From the NCBI GenBank assembly GCA_026196775.1, contig JAPHUD010000006.1:49321-113320 (forward strand): DNA of 64,000 nucleotides, read 5' to 3'. A program made the translations under genes and the position numbers. The DNA is from Flavobacteriales bacterium. Lineage in GTDB: Bacteria > Bacteroidota > Bacteroidia > Flavobacteriales_E > Vicingaceae. How positions within the stretch are numbered: the first letter of the stretch is position 1; every line of letters starts with the position of its first letter. The notes beneath the pieces were generated by a model. It searched no databases, had not been told where the DNA came from, and worked only from the letters and a program-made list of their open reading frames with translations. Positions 37,029 through 47,500 of this stretch are shown piece by piece.

Positions 37029-38111
37029 TTAAACACTAACTCCAATTAGACAAACATCATCCAACTGTTCTTGATTTTTTTTCCATGTTTCAAACACTTG
37101 CACCACCTCTGCTTCTTGGGTTACAATATCTTTTTGATAAACAGAACTTAGCAAACTTTTCAACCCACTAATTTTGAATTTTTTAGAATATTCTCCTCCA
37201 AACTGATCAATAATCCCATCGGTATAAAGGTAAAAACTATCGCCTTTTTTTAAGTGTATTTTATTCGTTACTGGAGGAACTCCTTTTACATGTGGTTGTA
37301 CAGAACCAACTGTACATTTGCTTCCTTTAACTATGTTTAACTCACCTTCATTAAAATAAACCAAACTCAAATTAGCTCCTGCAAAATATAGTGTATTTTC
37401 TACTTTATCTAATTTACATAAAGACACTTCCATTCCATCTTTGAGTTCTCCATCTCCATGTTGATTTAGAGTTTCTTTTACATAAAAATTCATCTTATCT
37501 AATATAATTCCTGGATCAGTTTCACCATCTTCTTTAACAGCTTTGTTTATTGCATTATTTCCTATTAATGACAAAAACGCACCTGGGACTCCGTGTCCAG
37601 TACAATCAACAACAGCAACATAAGCATAACGCTCATCAGAAAAAACCCAATAAAAATCACCACTTACAATATCTTTAGGACTGTAAAAAATAAAAATATT
37701 TTCAAAAGCATTTTTTACAGTTTCATTTTTAGGTAATATAGATTTTTGTATTTGTAAGGAATACTTTATACTATCTACTAAATCCTTATTTTTTTCTTCA
37801 ATAATTTTATTTTGTATTCCCAATAATTTGTTATTTTTTCTAACATTTATGAATGTAAAAATGGCCAAAATAGCTACCAATAAAATCAATAGAAAAATCA
37901 TGTAAAAAAAATTTCTATGGTCTTTAGGATAGCAAACCTGAAAATTATCTTCGCTACCTAAAAAAGTATCTTTAAAAGACAAATACTCTACTTTATTTGA
38001 TTGATTTTCTTCATGCCCATGTACATGAGAATGATTATCTTGAGCTAAAAGTACATTTCCAAACTGAAACAGTATAAATAAAAAAGAAATTTTAATCAAT
38101 ATTGATTTCAT
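37029..38111 (-). CDS. Membrane SpoIIE-type PP2C phosphatase with short His-rich periplasmic segment
   Basis: I set the start at ATG 38111, which yields a signal peptide MKSILIKISFLFILFQFG... ending LLAQ; an ATG 20 codons upstream (38171) lacks one. The 360-residue product has a His-rich stretch HSHVHGHEE (about 27-35), a membrane helix (about 68-88), a short coiled coil, and a SpoIIE domain. Metal residues are in KDIVSGDFYW and VVDCTGHGVPGAFLS; the end is QLDDVCLIGVSV. It is a smaller relative of the next gene (34789-36945) and of the protein at 61686. The His-rich segment could bind metal (inference). Confidence 0.88.
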   Translation of the reverse strand: MKSILIKISFLFILFQFGNVLLAQDNHSHVHGHEENQSNKVEYLSFKDTFLGSEDNFQVCYPKDHRNFFYMIFLLILLVAILAIFTFINVRKNNKLLGIQNKIIEEKNKDLVDSIKYSLQIQKSILPKNETVKNAFENIFIFYSPKDIVSGDFYWVFSDERYAYVAVVDCTGHGVPGAFLSLIGNNAINKAVKEDGETDPGIILDKMNFYVKETLNQHGDGELKDGMEVSLCKLDKVENTLYFAGANLSLVYFNEGELNIVKGSKCTVGSVQPHVKGVPPVTNKIHLKKGDSFYLYTDGIIDQFGGEYSKKFKISGLKSLLSSVYQKDIVTQEAEVVQVFETWKKNQEQLDDVCLIGVSV

Positions 38112-38159
38112 AAGTGTAAATTTTTCATAAACATAAGCAATTTTAAAATAACACAAAAA

Positions 38160-38194
38160 AAAACACGCCACCCATTTAATGGACAGCGTGTTTT
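38160..38194 (-). terminator. Terminator of the T9SS cargo gene at 38213
   Basis: AAAACACGC (38160-38168) pairs with GCGTGTTTT (38186-38194), with an inner CCA/TGG step. On the minus strand it is followed by a U-run (RC of the A-run at 38153-38160). It is 19 bases after the stop. Confidence 0.75.
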
Positions 38195-38212
38195 AAAAAA
38201 TATTAATGTAAT

Positions 38213-40129
38213 TTATTCTTTAATTAACTTTACTACTAGGCTTTCTATTTTTATAAAATATATTCCTTTTGGTTCATTTGCTATATCAATAGTTAACTGA
38301 TTTCCTGAGAATCTATCTTGTTGTACAACTTTACCTTCTATACTTGTAAGAGTATATTCAACATTAAAGAATGATTTTTTAAGTTTAACCTTTACAATTC
38401 CATTAGTTGGGTTTGGATAAACAGTAACAGCTGTTTTGCTTAACTCCTCAATTCCAACAACAGTAACATTTTCACAGGCTGATGTGTCAATACAATTTCC
38501 TACAGTGATTTCTACTGCATAGTTTCCAGTAACTGTTGCTGTAAAACTTTGAGAGGTTTCTCCATTAATTACTGCATTACCATTATCGCAATCTAACCAT
38601 TGATAAGTAGCTCCTGTTTCATTGGCTGTAACAGTATTACCACTCACCGTTGTAGTATTATCTATTGCTGGACTCACAGTTAAGTTAATCGTTACTGTTG
38701 AATCACATCCATTTGGACCAACATTAGTAAACACCTCCGTACCAGAAGGGTTAGAAGCATTATATGTTGTTCCATTTACAACAACACTATCATTATTGCA
38801 TATGGTACTAGTAACACTACCAGTTAATGGAGCTAATACTTCAACATTAAAAGAACAACTGTCTTTATTTCCTGAAGCATCAGTTACAATATACTTAACT
38901 GTAGTAATACCTTGATTAAAGGTAGTTCCAGAAGCATCACTAGCACCACTTCCTATAGTAGCACCGGTTAAAGTATAAGCTACCGTTTCTCCACTACAAT
39001 TATCAGCAGCAACAGGTGCTATATTATTAACAGTAGGAACACATGAAACAACATTACTTGGACATGAAATTGTTGGAATTTCAGTATCATTTACAGTAAC
39101 TGTAAATGAGCATGTATCCATTTGTGTTCCATTAGATACTTCAAAAGTATTTGTTGTAACACCTACCGGAAAAGTAGAACCACTACTTAATCCGGACAAT
39201 TGAGTAACAGTTAATGTAGATGGGTTGGTATAAGTAAATACTACCATTCCATGACCTGTATTTGCACCACTAGTATTATTCTGATTTGTACCTGAATTAA
39301 ATGAAGCACCTCCTCCACCAACACCAGCTCCTGCACTGTTAGAGCCACCTCCGCCACCAGAGTAGCCTCCGCCACCTCCACCAACTTGGTTTCCTGAACC
39401 ATTTCCTCCGCCACCAAAACCACCTATACCAAAACCAACATTTGCACCAGCACCACCATTAATAAAAGCCTGACCTCCAGAACCAGTAGTCCATCCATCA
39501 GCACCATTAGTAAGTAATCCTCCTCCTGCTCCAGCAGCAAAAGAAGCTCCTACATTTCCACCATTTCCAGCTGTACCACCAGTACCTCCTCCACCAGCTC
39601 CTGTTCCTCCAGTAGTTCCAACTTGTCCATGCTTATCTGGAGAATCTATACCTCCTGAAGCTCCACCGCCACCTCCAGCAATAATAAATGGGTTATTTGA
39701 TAAATCAGTAACGAATGATCCTCCGCCACCTCCATTTCCAGCATTATTGTTTTCTCCAACTAATACTTTAAATACATCACCAGGATTTACAGCGAAATCT
39801 CCAATCATAATTGCACCTAATCCAGGAACAACAGTAGAAGAAGTAGTATATCCACCTTCTGCTCCCCTTACTTCTATATTTAGGTTAGTTATTCCCGCAG
39901 GAACCGTCCAGTTTACAATAGCTCCAGTATAAAACAATGTATCTCTAACAGTAGCACAAAAATCATTACCAATTGGTGCTGCATAATTTACAACAGCAGA
40001 ACAAAGTCCCGAATCATTATTTACAACCATATCACTTGGACAAGTTATCGTTGGACATTGAGCTTTAACGTTAATCCCCATAAGTAATGTTGATACTATG
40101 AGCATTGATTTTAGTATAGTTTTTTTCAT
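38213..40129 (-). CDS. T9SS cargo: HYR-type and glycine-rich domains, C-terminal sorting domain
   Basis: A 638-residue secreted protein. Signal peptide (1-23); a first HYR-like module opening CPTITCPSDMVVNNDSG (about 24-60); a Gly/Ala-rich segment (about 90-300, runs such as GGGGGSFV and GGGGGYSGGGGGS); further HYR-like modules with paired cysteines (about 300-435); the block shared with the next two cargo genes (about 435-565); and a type A sorting domain (VYPNPTNGIVKVKL ... KGIYFIKIE). T9SS should export it and remove the tail. Role at the surface (adhesion) is inference. Confidence 0.85.
   Translation of the reverse strand: MKKTILKSMLIVSTLLMGINVKAQCPTITCPSDMVVNNDSGLCSAVVNYAAPIGNDFCATVRDTLFYTGAIVNWTVPAGITNLNIEVRGAEGGYTTSSTVVPGLGAIMIGDFAVNPGDVFKVLVGENNNAGNGGGGGSFVTDLSNNPFIIAGGGGGASGGIDSPDKHGQVGTTGGTGAGGGGTGGTAGNGGNVGASFAAGAGGGLLTNGADGWTTGSGGQAFINGGAGANVGFGIGGFGGGGNGSGNQVGGGGGGYSGGGGGSNSAGAGVGGGGASFNSGTNQNNTSGANTGHGMVVFTYTNPSTLTVTQLSGLSSGSTFPVGVTTNTFEVSNGTQMDTCSFTVTVNDTEIPTISCPSNVVSCVPTVNNIAPVAADNCSGETVAYTLTGATIGSGASDASGTTFNQGITTVKYIVTDASGNKDSCSFNVEVLAPLTGSVTSTICNNDSVVVNGTTYNASNPSGTEVFTNVGPNGCDSTVTINLTVSPAIDNTTTVSGNTVTANETGATYQWLDCDNGNAVINGETSQSFTATVTGNYAVEITVGNCIDTSACENVTVVGIEELSKTAVTVYPNPTNGIVKVKLKKSFFNVEYTLTSIEGKVVQQDRFSGNQLTIDIANEPKGIYFIKIESLVVKLIKE
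38400..38822 (-). repeat. Shared cargo block, copy 1
   Basis: About 420 bases encoding TICNNDS...TVTINLTV..AIDNTTTVSGN...ACENVTVVGIEELSK, repeated at 40860-41272 and 43500-43912. It is the most diverged of the three copies. Confidence 0.8.
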
Positions 40130-40135
40130 CTGTTC

Positions 40136-40540
40136 TTAAAATTTTGAAATTAATATTGAATAATTTTGAAAAGAATCTCCATTTTGAAATGGAATTAACA
40201 TAGTAGCATCATATATTTCTATTGATTGCCCTGCTTCAATTTTATTTGTCTTTTCTGTAACAATAACTTCAGTATTGTTTTTTAATGTCCAATTAAAATT
40301 AATGACAGTATTTGTTGTATTTTCAAACTTTAGCTTAAGAAACGTATTTCCATTTTCTTCAACTAAAGTATAATAAACCTTCACGCCATTTTCTTGTTTA
40401 ATCTCTTCCCAAACCTCTGTATCATTAATACTTATCACTTTACTCATAGTGTTGTTTGCTATTGTTTTTCCATGAAAGAAAACAACCGAAAATATTGAAA
40501 CACCTAACAATATTCCCGTTTTTACCATTTTGTTTTTCAT
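40136..40540 (-). CDS. Hypothetical exported protein upstream of the cargo gene
   Basis: A 134-residue protein with an N-terminal signal (VKTGILLGVSIFSVVFFHGKTIA). A single beta-sandwich-like domain follows (EENGNTFLKLKFENTTNTVINFNWTLKNNTEVIV). It is six bases upstream of the cargo gene, so the two form an operon. No family recognised; a partner or regulator of the cargo is possible. Confidence 0.65.
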   Translation of the reverse strand: MKNKMVKTGILLGVSIFSVVFFHGKTIANNTMSKVISINDTEVWEEIKQENGVKVYYTLVEENGNTFLKLKFENTTNTVINFNWTLKNNTEVIVTEKTNKIEAGQSIEIYDATMLIPFQNGDSFQNYSILISKF

Positions 40541-40596
40541 TTGATTTAATTTAAATTATTACACTCCGAAAGTAAAATAATTTTGATTTAAAACAA

Positions 40597-40634
40597 AAAA
40601 AAGTTATTCTTTTGAATAAAAGAATAACTTTTTT
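40597..40634 (-). terminator. Terminator after the 791-residue T9SS cargo gene
   Basis: AAAAAAGTTATTCTTTT (40597-40613) and AAAAGAATAACTTTTTT (40618-40634) are perfect complements with a four-base loop, 25 bases after the stop at 40659 on the minus strand. Confidence 0.85.
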
Positions 40635-40658
40635 ATAATGTTGAATTGTGATGTTTTG

Positions 40659-43034
40659 TTATTTCACTATCATCTTATAGGTTGTAACACTTTCGTTTTG
40701 TTGAATATTAACAAAATAAACTCCTTTAGGATGACTATTTAATGATAAAACATGAGTTCCTCCATTTAATACGTTTGTCAAAATAATCTCTCCTAACATG
40801 TTATAAATAGTAATATTTACTTGTTCAGAAGTAACTACATTAAACACTCCATCATTTGGATTTGGATAAATAGTAACACTTGCTTTGCTTAACTCATCAA
40901 TTCCAACAACAGTAATATTCTCACAAGCTGATGTATCAACACAGCTTCCTACAGTAATTTGTACTGCATAATTTCCGGTAACTGTTGCTGTAAAACTTTG
41001 AGAGGTTTCTCCATTAATTACAGCATTTCCATTATCGCAATCTAACCATTGATAAGCTGCTCCTGTTTCATTAGCTGTAACAGTATTACCGCTCACCGTT
41101 GTAGTATTATCTATTGCCGGTAAAACAGTTAAGTTAATCGTTACAGTTGAATCACATCCATTTGCTCCACCATTTACAAATACTTCTGTTCCTGATGGGT
41201 TGTTAGCATTATAAACTGTACCATTAACTACAATACTATCATTATTACAAATAGTATTGGTAACAGAACCTGTTGAAGTAGGCAACACATTTACCGTTAC
41301 ATTTCCACAACTTCCAGAAATTACACAATTTCCTTCCCCTCTTACATAATAAGTAGTATTTGGTCCGGCAGGTGTTACCACATAAGTGTTATTCGCTGTT
41401 GAATCTACAATAGTTCCTCCACAAGAACCAGTATAGATATACCATTTACTAGCATCATTTAAGTTACCAGTAATCGTTAATGTTGTAGTTGATCCATCAC
41501 AAACAGTAGTTGGATTACTAGTTACAGTCGGAACATCTGGGTTATTACATGGAGGTGCACATACATTAGCAACCCCAGGACTAGCTAAAACAGGAAACCC
41601 ATTAATAGTAATATTAGCACTAGTAGTACATGCAGACCAATTTGATCCTATGTTATTATCAGTATTTACATCACATAAAATTAAAGAAGCTCCTCCTCCA
41701 TCTGGTTGACCGGCTGCAAAACCTGATGGCCATGGGGCTACATCATCATAAAAAACCGAGTCAATAATTGTTCCTGCAGGGTTTTTAATAACTATACTTT
41801 CACCAGCATTACTAAGTCCACTTGTAAAAACACCGTCTGCACTAAATCCATAAGTATTAAAAAATCCACTACTATCAATTGTAATAACATAATACGCACC
41901 TGCAGCTAAACTTACATTTGGAAATGTGTAAATTCCACCCGTACAAGTAAAATTAAGTAAGTTAACCGCATTAGCTCCATTGTTATATATTTCTATAAAC
42001 TCACTTGTGTCAGTTCCTGATTCAGGTGGATTATACATAATTTCTGTTATTACTAAATCAGCAGGTGTATTAAGCATCAATGTGTCAGAACTACTACAGT
42101 TAACTCTCCAACCAAAAAGCGTATCTTTTAATGTAACTGTATAAGGTTGTACAAGATTATAATTATTATTAGTGTTAATAGCATTAACCACCGGGCTTCC
42201 ATCACCAAAATCATACGTATAAGATAATTGAGTAGAAGCAATAAAAGCAGCCTGATTGTACATTCTATCTTGTAATATCGGAGATGAATTATCAGTAAAT
42301 GTTACATTTGTTGGAGCTGTATTAAAATATAGTGGAGTAGCTGAAAAATCTGAAGTTAAATCATAAGAAACATGTGGTAATACTAAAGGATCAGCATCAA
42401 AAGGAACACCACCAATATTTACATTGTATGGACGAGTCCATGTTCCAAATAAATCTACTCCAGCTAGCCATTCTTGTCCACCATCTGCAGCAGTCCATGA
42501 ATTACAAACCATTCCCATGCCATTAGCAGAGTAGTTTCCAATTACAATTACATAAGGTTGGTTCACTGTAACTGGAGAAGCAAAAGAAATACTTTTCTCT
42601 AATGCAGCTAATGAACCACCTCCAAATGTAGTATCTATTGTAATTGTTCCACTTGCCAATGCCGTTCCGGTAGGCATTGAATCAGTTCCTGCCAAATATA
42701 GCTCAACAGTAACATTTAATGTTGTACCACCAGTAGCATCTAATTTATAAGCATAAAATGTCGCTCCATGAACAGTAATAGCTTGGGGTGCGTTGTAATA
42801 CTGAGACAATGCTTGAGCAGAAGTAGCATTATTAATATTTAGAGACTGTAAACCTGTTGCTTTTGCAATTGTATAATCAAGCGTATCATTATTACATGTA
42901 GTAAGTCCTTTATTGATTATATTATTTTGTTTACCACTTGTTCCAAAAGAAATTGTTCTATTATCTTGCTGTAGTTGTGCTTGAGCACTTATAAACGTTC
43001 CTATACAGAATAAAGAAAGTATTAGTTTTTTCAT
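40659..43034 (-). CDS. T9SS cargo: PKD-like and lamin-tail domains, C-terminal sorting domain
   Basis: A 791-residue secreted protein. Signal peptide (1-19); an N-terminal beta domain (about 60-225); a PKD-like stretch (about 230-320, YTYDFGDGSPVVNA); a lamin-tail domain (about 330-480, DLVITEIMYNPPESGTDTSEFIEIYNNG, then GESIVIKNPAGTIID); an Ig-like segment with cysteines; the shared block (about 585-715); and a type A sorting domain (IYPNPNDGVFNVVTSEQV ... NESVTTYKMIVK). No catalytic motif is seen. Lamin-tail domains often accompany secreted nucleases and surface proteins. Confidence 0.85.
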   Translation of the reverse strand: MKKLILSLFCIGTFISAQAQLQQDNRTISFGTSGKQNNIINKGLTTCNNDTLDYTIAKATGLQSLNINNATSAQALSQYYNAPQAITVHGATFYAYKLDATGGTTLNVTVELYLAGTDSMPTGTALASGTITIDTTFGGGSLAALEKSISFASPVTVNQPYVIVIGNYSANGMGMVCNSWTAADGGQEWLAGVDLFGTWTRPYNVNIGGVPFDADPLVLPHVSYDLTSDFSATPLYFNTAPTNVTFTDNSSPILQDRMYNQAAFIASTQLSYTYDFGDGSPVVNAINTNNNYNLVQPYTVTLKDTLFGWRVNCSSSDTLMLNTPADLVITEIMYNPPESGTDTSEFIEIYNNGANAVNLLNFTCTGGIYTFPNVSLAAGAYYVITIDSSGFFNTYGFSADGVFTSGLSNAGESIVIKNPAGTIIDSVFYDDVAPWPSGFAAGQPDGGGASLILCDVNTDNNIGSNWSACTTSANITINGFPVLASPGVANVCAPPCNNPDVPTVTSNPTTVCDGSTTTLTITGNLNDASKWYIYTGSCGGTIVDSTANNTYVVTPAGPNTTYYVRGEGNCVISGSCGNVTVNVLPTSTGSVTNTICNNDSIVVNGTVYNANNPSGTEVFVNGGANGCDSTVTINLTVLPAIDNTTTVSGNTVTANETGAAYQWLDCDNGNAVINGETSQSFTATVTGNYAVQITVGSCVDTSACENITVVGIDELSKASVTIYPNPNDGVFNVVTSEQVNITIYNMLGEIILTNVLNGGTHVLSLNSHPKGVYFVNIQQNESVTTYKMIVK
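40860..41272 (-). repeat. Shared cargo block, copy 2
   Basis: Second copy of the block. Long identical DNA runs with copy 3 (for example around 41200-41265 and 43840-43905) point to recent duplication or gene conversion. Confidence 0.8.
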
Positions 43035-43243
43035 AGCTTTATTATTAAGTTTTTTGCATAGTTAATCATAAAATTTCAACTAATCAAATTTAAAATGTTA
43101 ACCGATGATTAAGATTAGTTTAAATACCATATTCATTTTTTAGATGTGCTACCCTTCTAACTATTTATTGGATTGCTCATTTTCTAATATTTCTATTTTA
43201 TTAACCCTTGTATATTGAGCATAAAACAATTTTTATCTAAAAC

Positions 43244-43273
43244 AAAAAAGACTGCCCTTTCAGACAGTCTTTT
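43244..43273 (-). terminator. Terminator after the lectin-like T9SS cargo gene
   Basis: AAAAGACTG (43246-43254) pairs with CAGTCTTTT (43265-43273), followed on the minus strand by a T/U-rich run. It is 27 bases after the stop at 43300. The rest of the gap 43035-43243 shows nothing recognisable. Confidence 0.75.
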
Positions 43274-43299
43274 CTTTAATACAGAATTACTATGATTTA

Positions 43300-44520
43300 T
43301 TATTTCACTATCATTTTGTACGTTGTAACTCTTTCATTTTGTTGAATATTAACAAAATAAACTCCTTTTGGATGACTATTTAATGATAGAGTATGGTTTC
43401 CTCCATTTAATACATTTGTCAACACCATTTCTCCTAACATATTATAAATAGTAATTGTTACTTGTTCAGAACTAATTACATTAAAGATCCCATTATTTGG
43501 ATTTGGATAAACAGTAACAGCTGTTTTGCTTAACTCATCAATTCCAACAACAGTAATATTCTCACATGCTGATGTGTCAACACAGTTTCCTACAGTGATT
43601 TCTACTGCATAGTTTCCGGTAACTGTTGCTGTAAAACTTTGTGCTGTAGCTCCTGTATAATTCATTCCATTACAATCAATCCATTTATAACTTGCTCCTG
43701 TTTCGTTAGCTGTAATAGTATTACCGCTCACCGTTGTAGTATTATCTATTGCCGGCAACACAGTTAAATTAATTGTTACAGTCGAATCACAATTGTTTGG
43801 ACCAACACTCGTAAACACTTCCGTTCCTGATGGGTTGTTAGCATTATAAACTGTACCATTAACTACAATACTATCATTATTACAAATAGTATTGGCAACA
43901 CTACCTGTTAATGGTGGATTGCCAATAATGATATCATCATACATTGCTGTTGCAGCATTTAAATTAAACAAATGAATTCTATCCATTGATGTGGCAGTAG
44001 CTGATCTAAATGGCCATGATGTTAATATTAAGTTTCCATCCAGATAAATATCCATGGTTCTAGCAGTCCAATTGATGTTTTGCACTTCCACATGGTACCA
44101 TTGATTAGGGTTAACAGGGAAATTTTGTCCGGTTGAACCGTAAAAACGCAAACTATTAGTACTGTTGAAATAACAAAATAAAATACCATTATCAGAATTA
44201 ATATTGGCATCACCAATTACCACATAACCATTGGCAGTAGTAGTGGTGTTTGTTCTCATTTTAAAAGAAATATAACTAGGTTGACTCGAAGTAAAAGTAG
44301 CATAAGTGCCTTCGTAAAAAGAACTGTTTCCCGTTTGCTCAAAAGAATAAGTACCCTGAGCCGGATTAGTACTTGTTACATTTCTGGTGTAAGTTCCTGT
44401 TCCAAATTGCCATTGAGCGGATAAAGTACCTCCTTCAAAGTCATCGGCAAAAACATTACATTGAGAATAAGAATAAAGACTACTTAAAAAAATAGTTAAA
44501 AGAGTAAAGATTTTTTTCAT
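43300..44520 (-). CDS. T9SS cargo: concanavalin-A-like lectin domain with C-terminal sorting domain
   Basis: A 406-residue secreted protein. Signal peptide (1-19); a LamG/ConA-like jelly-roll domain (about 20-205: DDFEGGTLSAQWQFGTG, NQWYHVEVQNINWTARTMDIYLDGNLI, AMYDDIIIG); the shared block (about 205-330) with a diverged centre (KWIDCNGMNYTGATAQS); and a type A sorting domain (VYPNPNNGIFNVISSEQV ... NERVTTYKMIVK). Its last 100 residues are almost those of the 40659 gene. Glycan binding is likely from the fold only. Confidence 0.85.
   Translation of the reverse strand: MKKIFTLLTIFLSSLYSYSQCNVFADDFEGGTLSAQWQFGTGTYTRNVTSTNPAQGTYSFEQTGNSSFYEGTYATFTSSQPSYISFKMRTNTTTTANGYVVIGDANINSDNGILFCYFNSTNSLRFYGSTGQNFPVNPNQWYHVEVQNINWTARTMDIYLDGNLILTSWPFRSATATSMDRIHLFNLNAATAMYDDIIIGNPPLTGSVANTICNNDSIVVNGTVYNANNPSGTEVFTSVGPNNCDSTVTINLTVLPAIDNTTTVSGNTITANETGASYKWIDCNGMNYTGATAQSFTATVTGNYAVEITVGNCVDTSACENITVVGIDELSKTAVTVYPNPNNGIFNVISSEQVTITIYNMLGEMVLTNVLNGGNHTLSLNSHPKGVYFVNIQQNERVTTYKMIVK
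43500..43912 (-). repeat. Shared cargo block, copy 3
   Basis: Third copy of the block; its middle 60 bases differ from copies 1 and 2, while both sides stay nearly identical to copy 2. Confidence 0.8.
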
Positions 44521-44594
44521 ATTTCTATATTTTAGTGAGTTAATATTCCGCTAAAATATAAAGAAATTAATTATTTACCAACTATTTTTACGCA

Positions 44595-47500
44595 TCATAC
44601 CACCACATTTACAATTTTCTTCGGTACTACGATTACTTTTTTGGGAGCTTTACCTTCCAAGTATTTTTGAGATTGTTCGTTTGCCAATACTTCTTTCTCA
44701 ATGTCTTCTTTACTCATATCGGCAGGAAGTTCTAACATAAAACGCATTTTTCCATTAAAAGAAACCGGGTATTTATGATTGCTTTCTACCAAATAAGCAT
44801 CATTATGCTTAGGAAAAACAGCATAGGTAATGCTTTCAGTATTACCCAATTTTGCCCACAATTCCTCTGCAATGTGCGGAGCATAAGGTGCTAAAATAAT
44901 CAATAGTGGTTCTAAAATTTCACGTTTGTTGCATTTTAAAGCAGTCAATTCGTTTACACATATCATAAAAGCAGAAACTGGCGTATTAAACGAAAAACGC
45001 TCAATATCTTCTTTTACTTTTTTAATGGTTTTGTGTAAACTTTTAAGCTCCTCATTAGTAGGAGTTTCATCCGAAACATTAAACCCATTATCATCATGAT
45101 ACAAACGCCATAGTTTTTTTAAGAAGCCATGCACCCCCGTAATTCCTTGCGTATCCCAAGGTTTATGTTGCTCCAATGGTCCTAAAAACATTTCGTAACA
45201 ACGTAAAGTATCTGCTCCAAACTTTTCCACCAATTCATCAGGCGTTTGTACGTTGTATTTGGATTTGGACATTTTATCTATTTCTCGTCCAACAATAAAA
45301 TCTCCATTTTCTTCTGTAGTGAATTTAGCATTTTTATTTTCCTCATTCCAATTTTTAAATTTTTCAACATTTAATTTATCTCCTTCTAAGAAACTAATGT
45401 CTGAATGTTTATAAGAAAAACGACCTCCAAGTCGAACTGAATAATAATTATTAGATATGTTTTTACTTAATATTTTTGATAAATCATTTTCTAAGTTATT
45501 TCTTAGTCTATCATAATATTGATTAATATTTGAAGGGTTTTCAAGATAATCTTTAAACCCTTTTGTTATAAAAACAGAAGGTAAATAATTATTTAACTCA
45601 TTATCATCAATAATATTTTCTACATCTTTTTCTAAGTAAACAAATTCAAATAAAGCTCTGTACACCAAGGCACTATTCCCCTGAATCATTCCTTGGTTAA
45701 TCATTTTTTGAAAAGGCTCATCAAAAGGGATGTAACCTAAATCGTGTAAAAACTTTGTCCAAAAACGAGCATACAATAAATGTCCGGTGGCATGTTCTGC
45801 TCCACCAATGTACAAATCTACATTTTGCCAATAGTCCACTTTTTCTTTGGCTACAAATTCGTTATCGTTGGTTGGATCCATATAGCGTAAAAAGTACCAA
45901 CTGCTTCCTGCCCATCCCGGCATGGTGTTATACTCCATTCGCTCTCCCGGGCAAGCCACATTCCAATCTTCTTTTTTTGCACGAGCCAACGGTGGTTGCC
46001 CATCTTCGGTAGGCAAATACTTATCTACTTCCGGCAATACCACAGGCAAATCCTTATCATCAATTAAATAAGGCACTTCATTTTTGTAATACACAGGAAA
46101 TGGTTCTCCCCAATAGCGCTGACGAGAAAAAACCGCATCTCTTAATCTGTATTGCGTTTTTCCTTTGCCTATGCCTCTCTTTTCAATTTCGGCAATGGCT
46201 TTTTTTATCGCTTCTTTAGCAGGTAAATCATTTAAAAAATCAGAATGGGCAATAACTGCATCTTTCTCTGCATAAGCCCCTTCTAAGATATCTTTATCTT
46301 TAAAAATATTTTTAATTTCAATGCCAAAATGAGTAGCAAAATCCCAATCGCGCTGGTCGCCACAAGGCACAGCCATTACTGCTCCGGTTCCGTAGCTTGC
46401 CAATACATAATCGCCTATCCAAATTTGCACTTTATCTCCCGTAAAAGGATGAATAGCAAAAGCTCCCGTAAATGCACCCGTAATATTTTTAATATCTGAT
46501 TGTCGGTCTCTTTCCGATTTTAACGATGCTGCTTTTTGGTAGGCTTCCACCTCAGCTTTTTGCTCAACAGTAGTAATTTTATTTACCAACGGATGTTCCG
46601 GTGCTAATACCATAAATGATACACCAAAAATAGTATCTGGACGAGTGGTGAACACCTCAATTTTAGCTGTTGAATTTTGAACTTGGAACTCAACTGATGC
46701 TCCCACACTTTTTCCAATCCAATTTCTTTGTACATCTTTAATCGATTCTGACCAATCCAAGCCTTCTAATCCTGAAAGTAAACGCTCGGCATACGCAGTA
46801 ATTCGCATACTCCACTGACGCATTAACTTTTGCTCTACCGGATGTCCGCCACGCTCAGAAACACCATCTTTAATTTCATCATTAGCTAATACGGTTCCCA
46901 AAGCAGGACACCAGTTTACCCAAGTATCCGATAAAAAAGTAATACGGTAATTCATTAGCATTTTTTGTTGCTCTTCTTCTCCCCAACTGTTCCATTCATC
47001 TGCCGAAAAATTAGCTACATCAGCACAGACAGCATTAACGTTTGTATTGCCTTCAGCAGCAAATTTTTCAATTAACGCATCTATTTTTTCTGCTTTGTTG
47101 GTAATTTTATTGTACCACGAGTTAAATAATTGCTTAAAAATCCATTGTGTCCATTTGTAATAATTAGGATCGGAAGTTCTTACTTCTCTGTCCCAATCGA
47201 ACGAAAAACCTATTTTATCTAATTGATTTCTGTAGCCAACAATAATATTTCCATCTGGACCTAGAGCTTCTTTTCTGGGAGTTCCATCTTCATTCGCATA
47301 TTCTCTCTTTAGATTTCCTTGTTCATCAATACATCCTTCAATATTTATTAAAGTAGTTTTTGCAGGATGCTGACCGGTTTGTATCGCATATTGTTCAGCA
47401 GGCAAACCAAAAGAATCGTACCCCATAGGATGCAGTACATTATAACCTTGTAATCGTTTATAACGAGCAAAAATATCAGAAGCAATGTAACCCAGTGGAT

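Noticed and set aside
39241..39720. Low-complexity Gly/Ala stretch as a possible assembly artefact
   Set aside because: The frame stays open and is flanked by ordered HYR-like modules; glycine-rich segments are normal in such cargo.
38500..43900. Possible CRISPR or VNTR array in the T9SS cargo genes
   Set aside because: The repeats are three coding blocks of about 420 bases at wide spacing, with no short regular repeat-spacer pattern.
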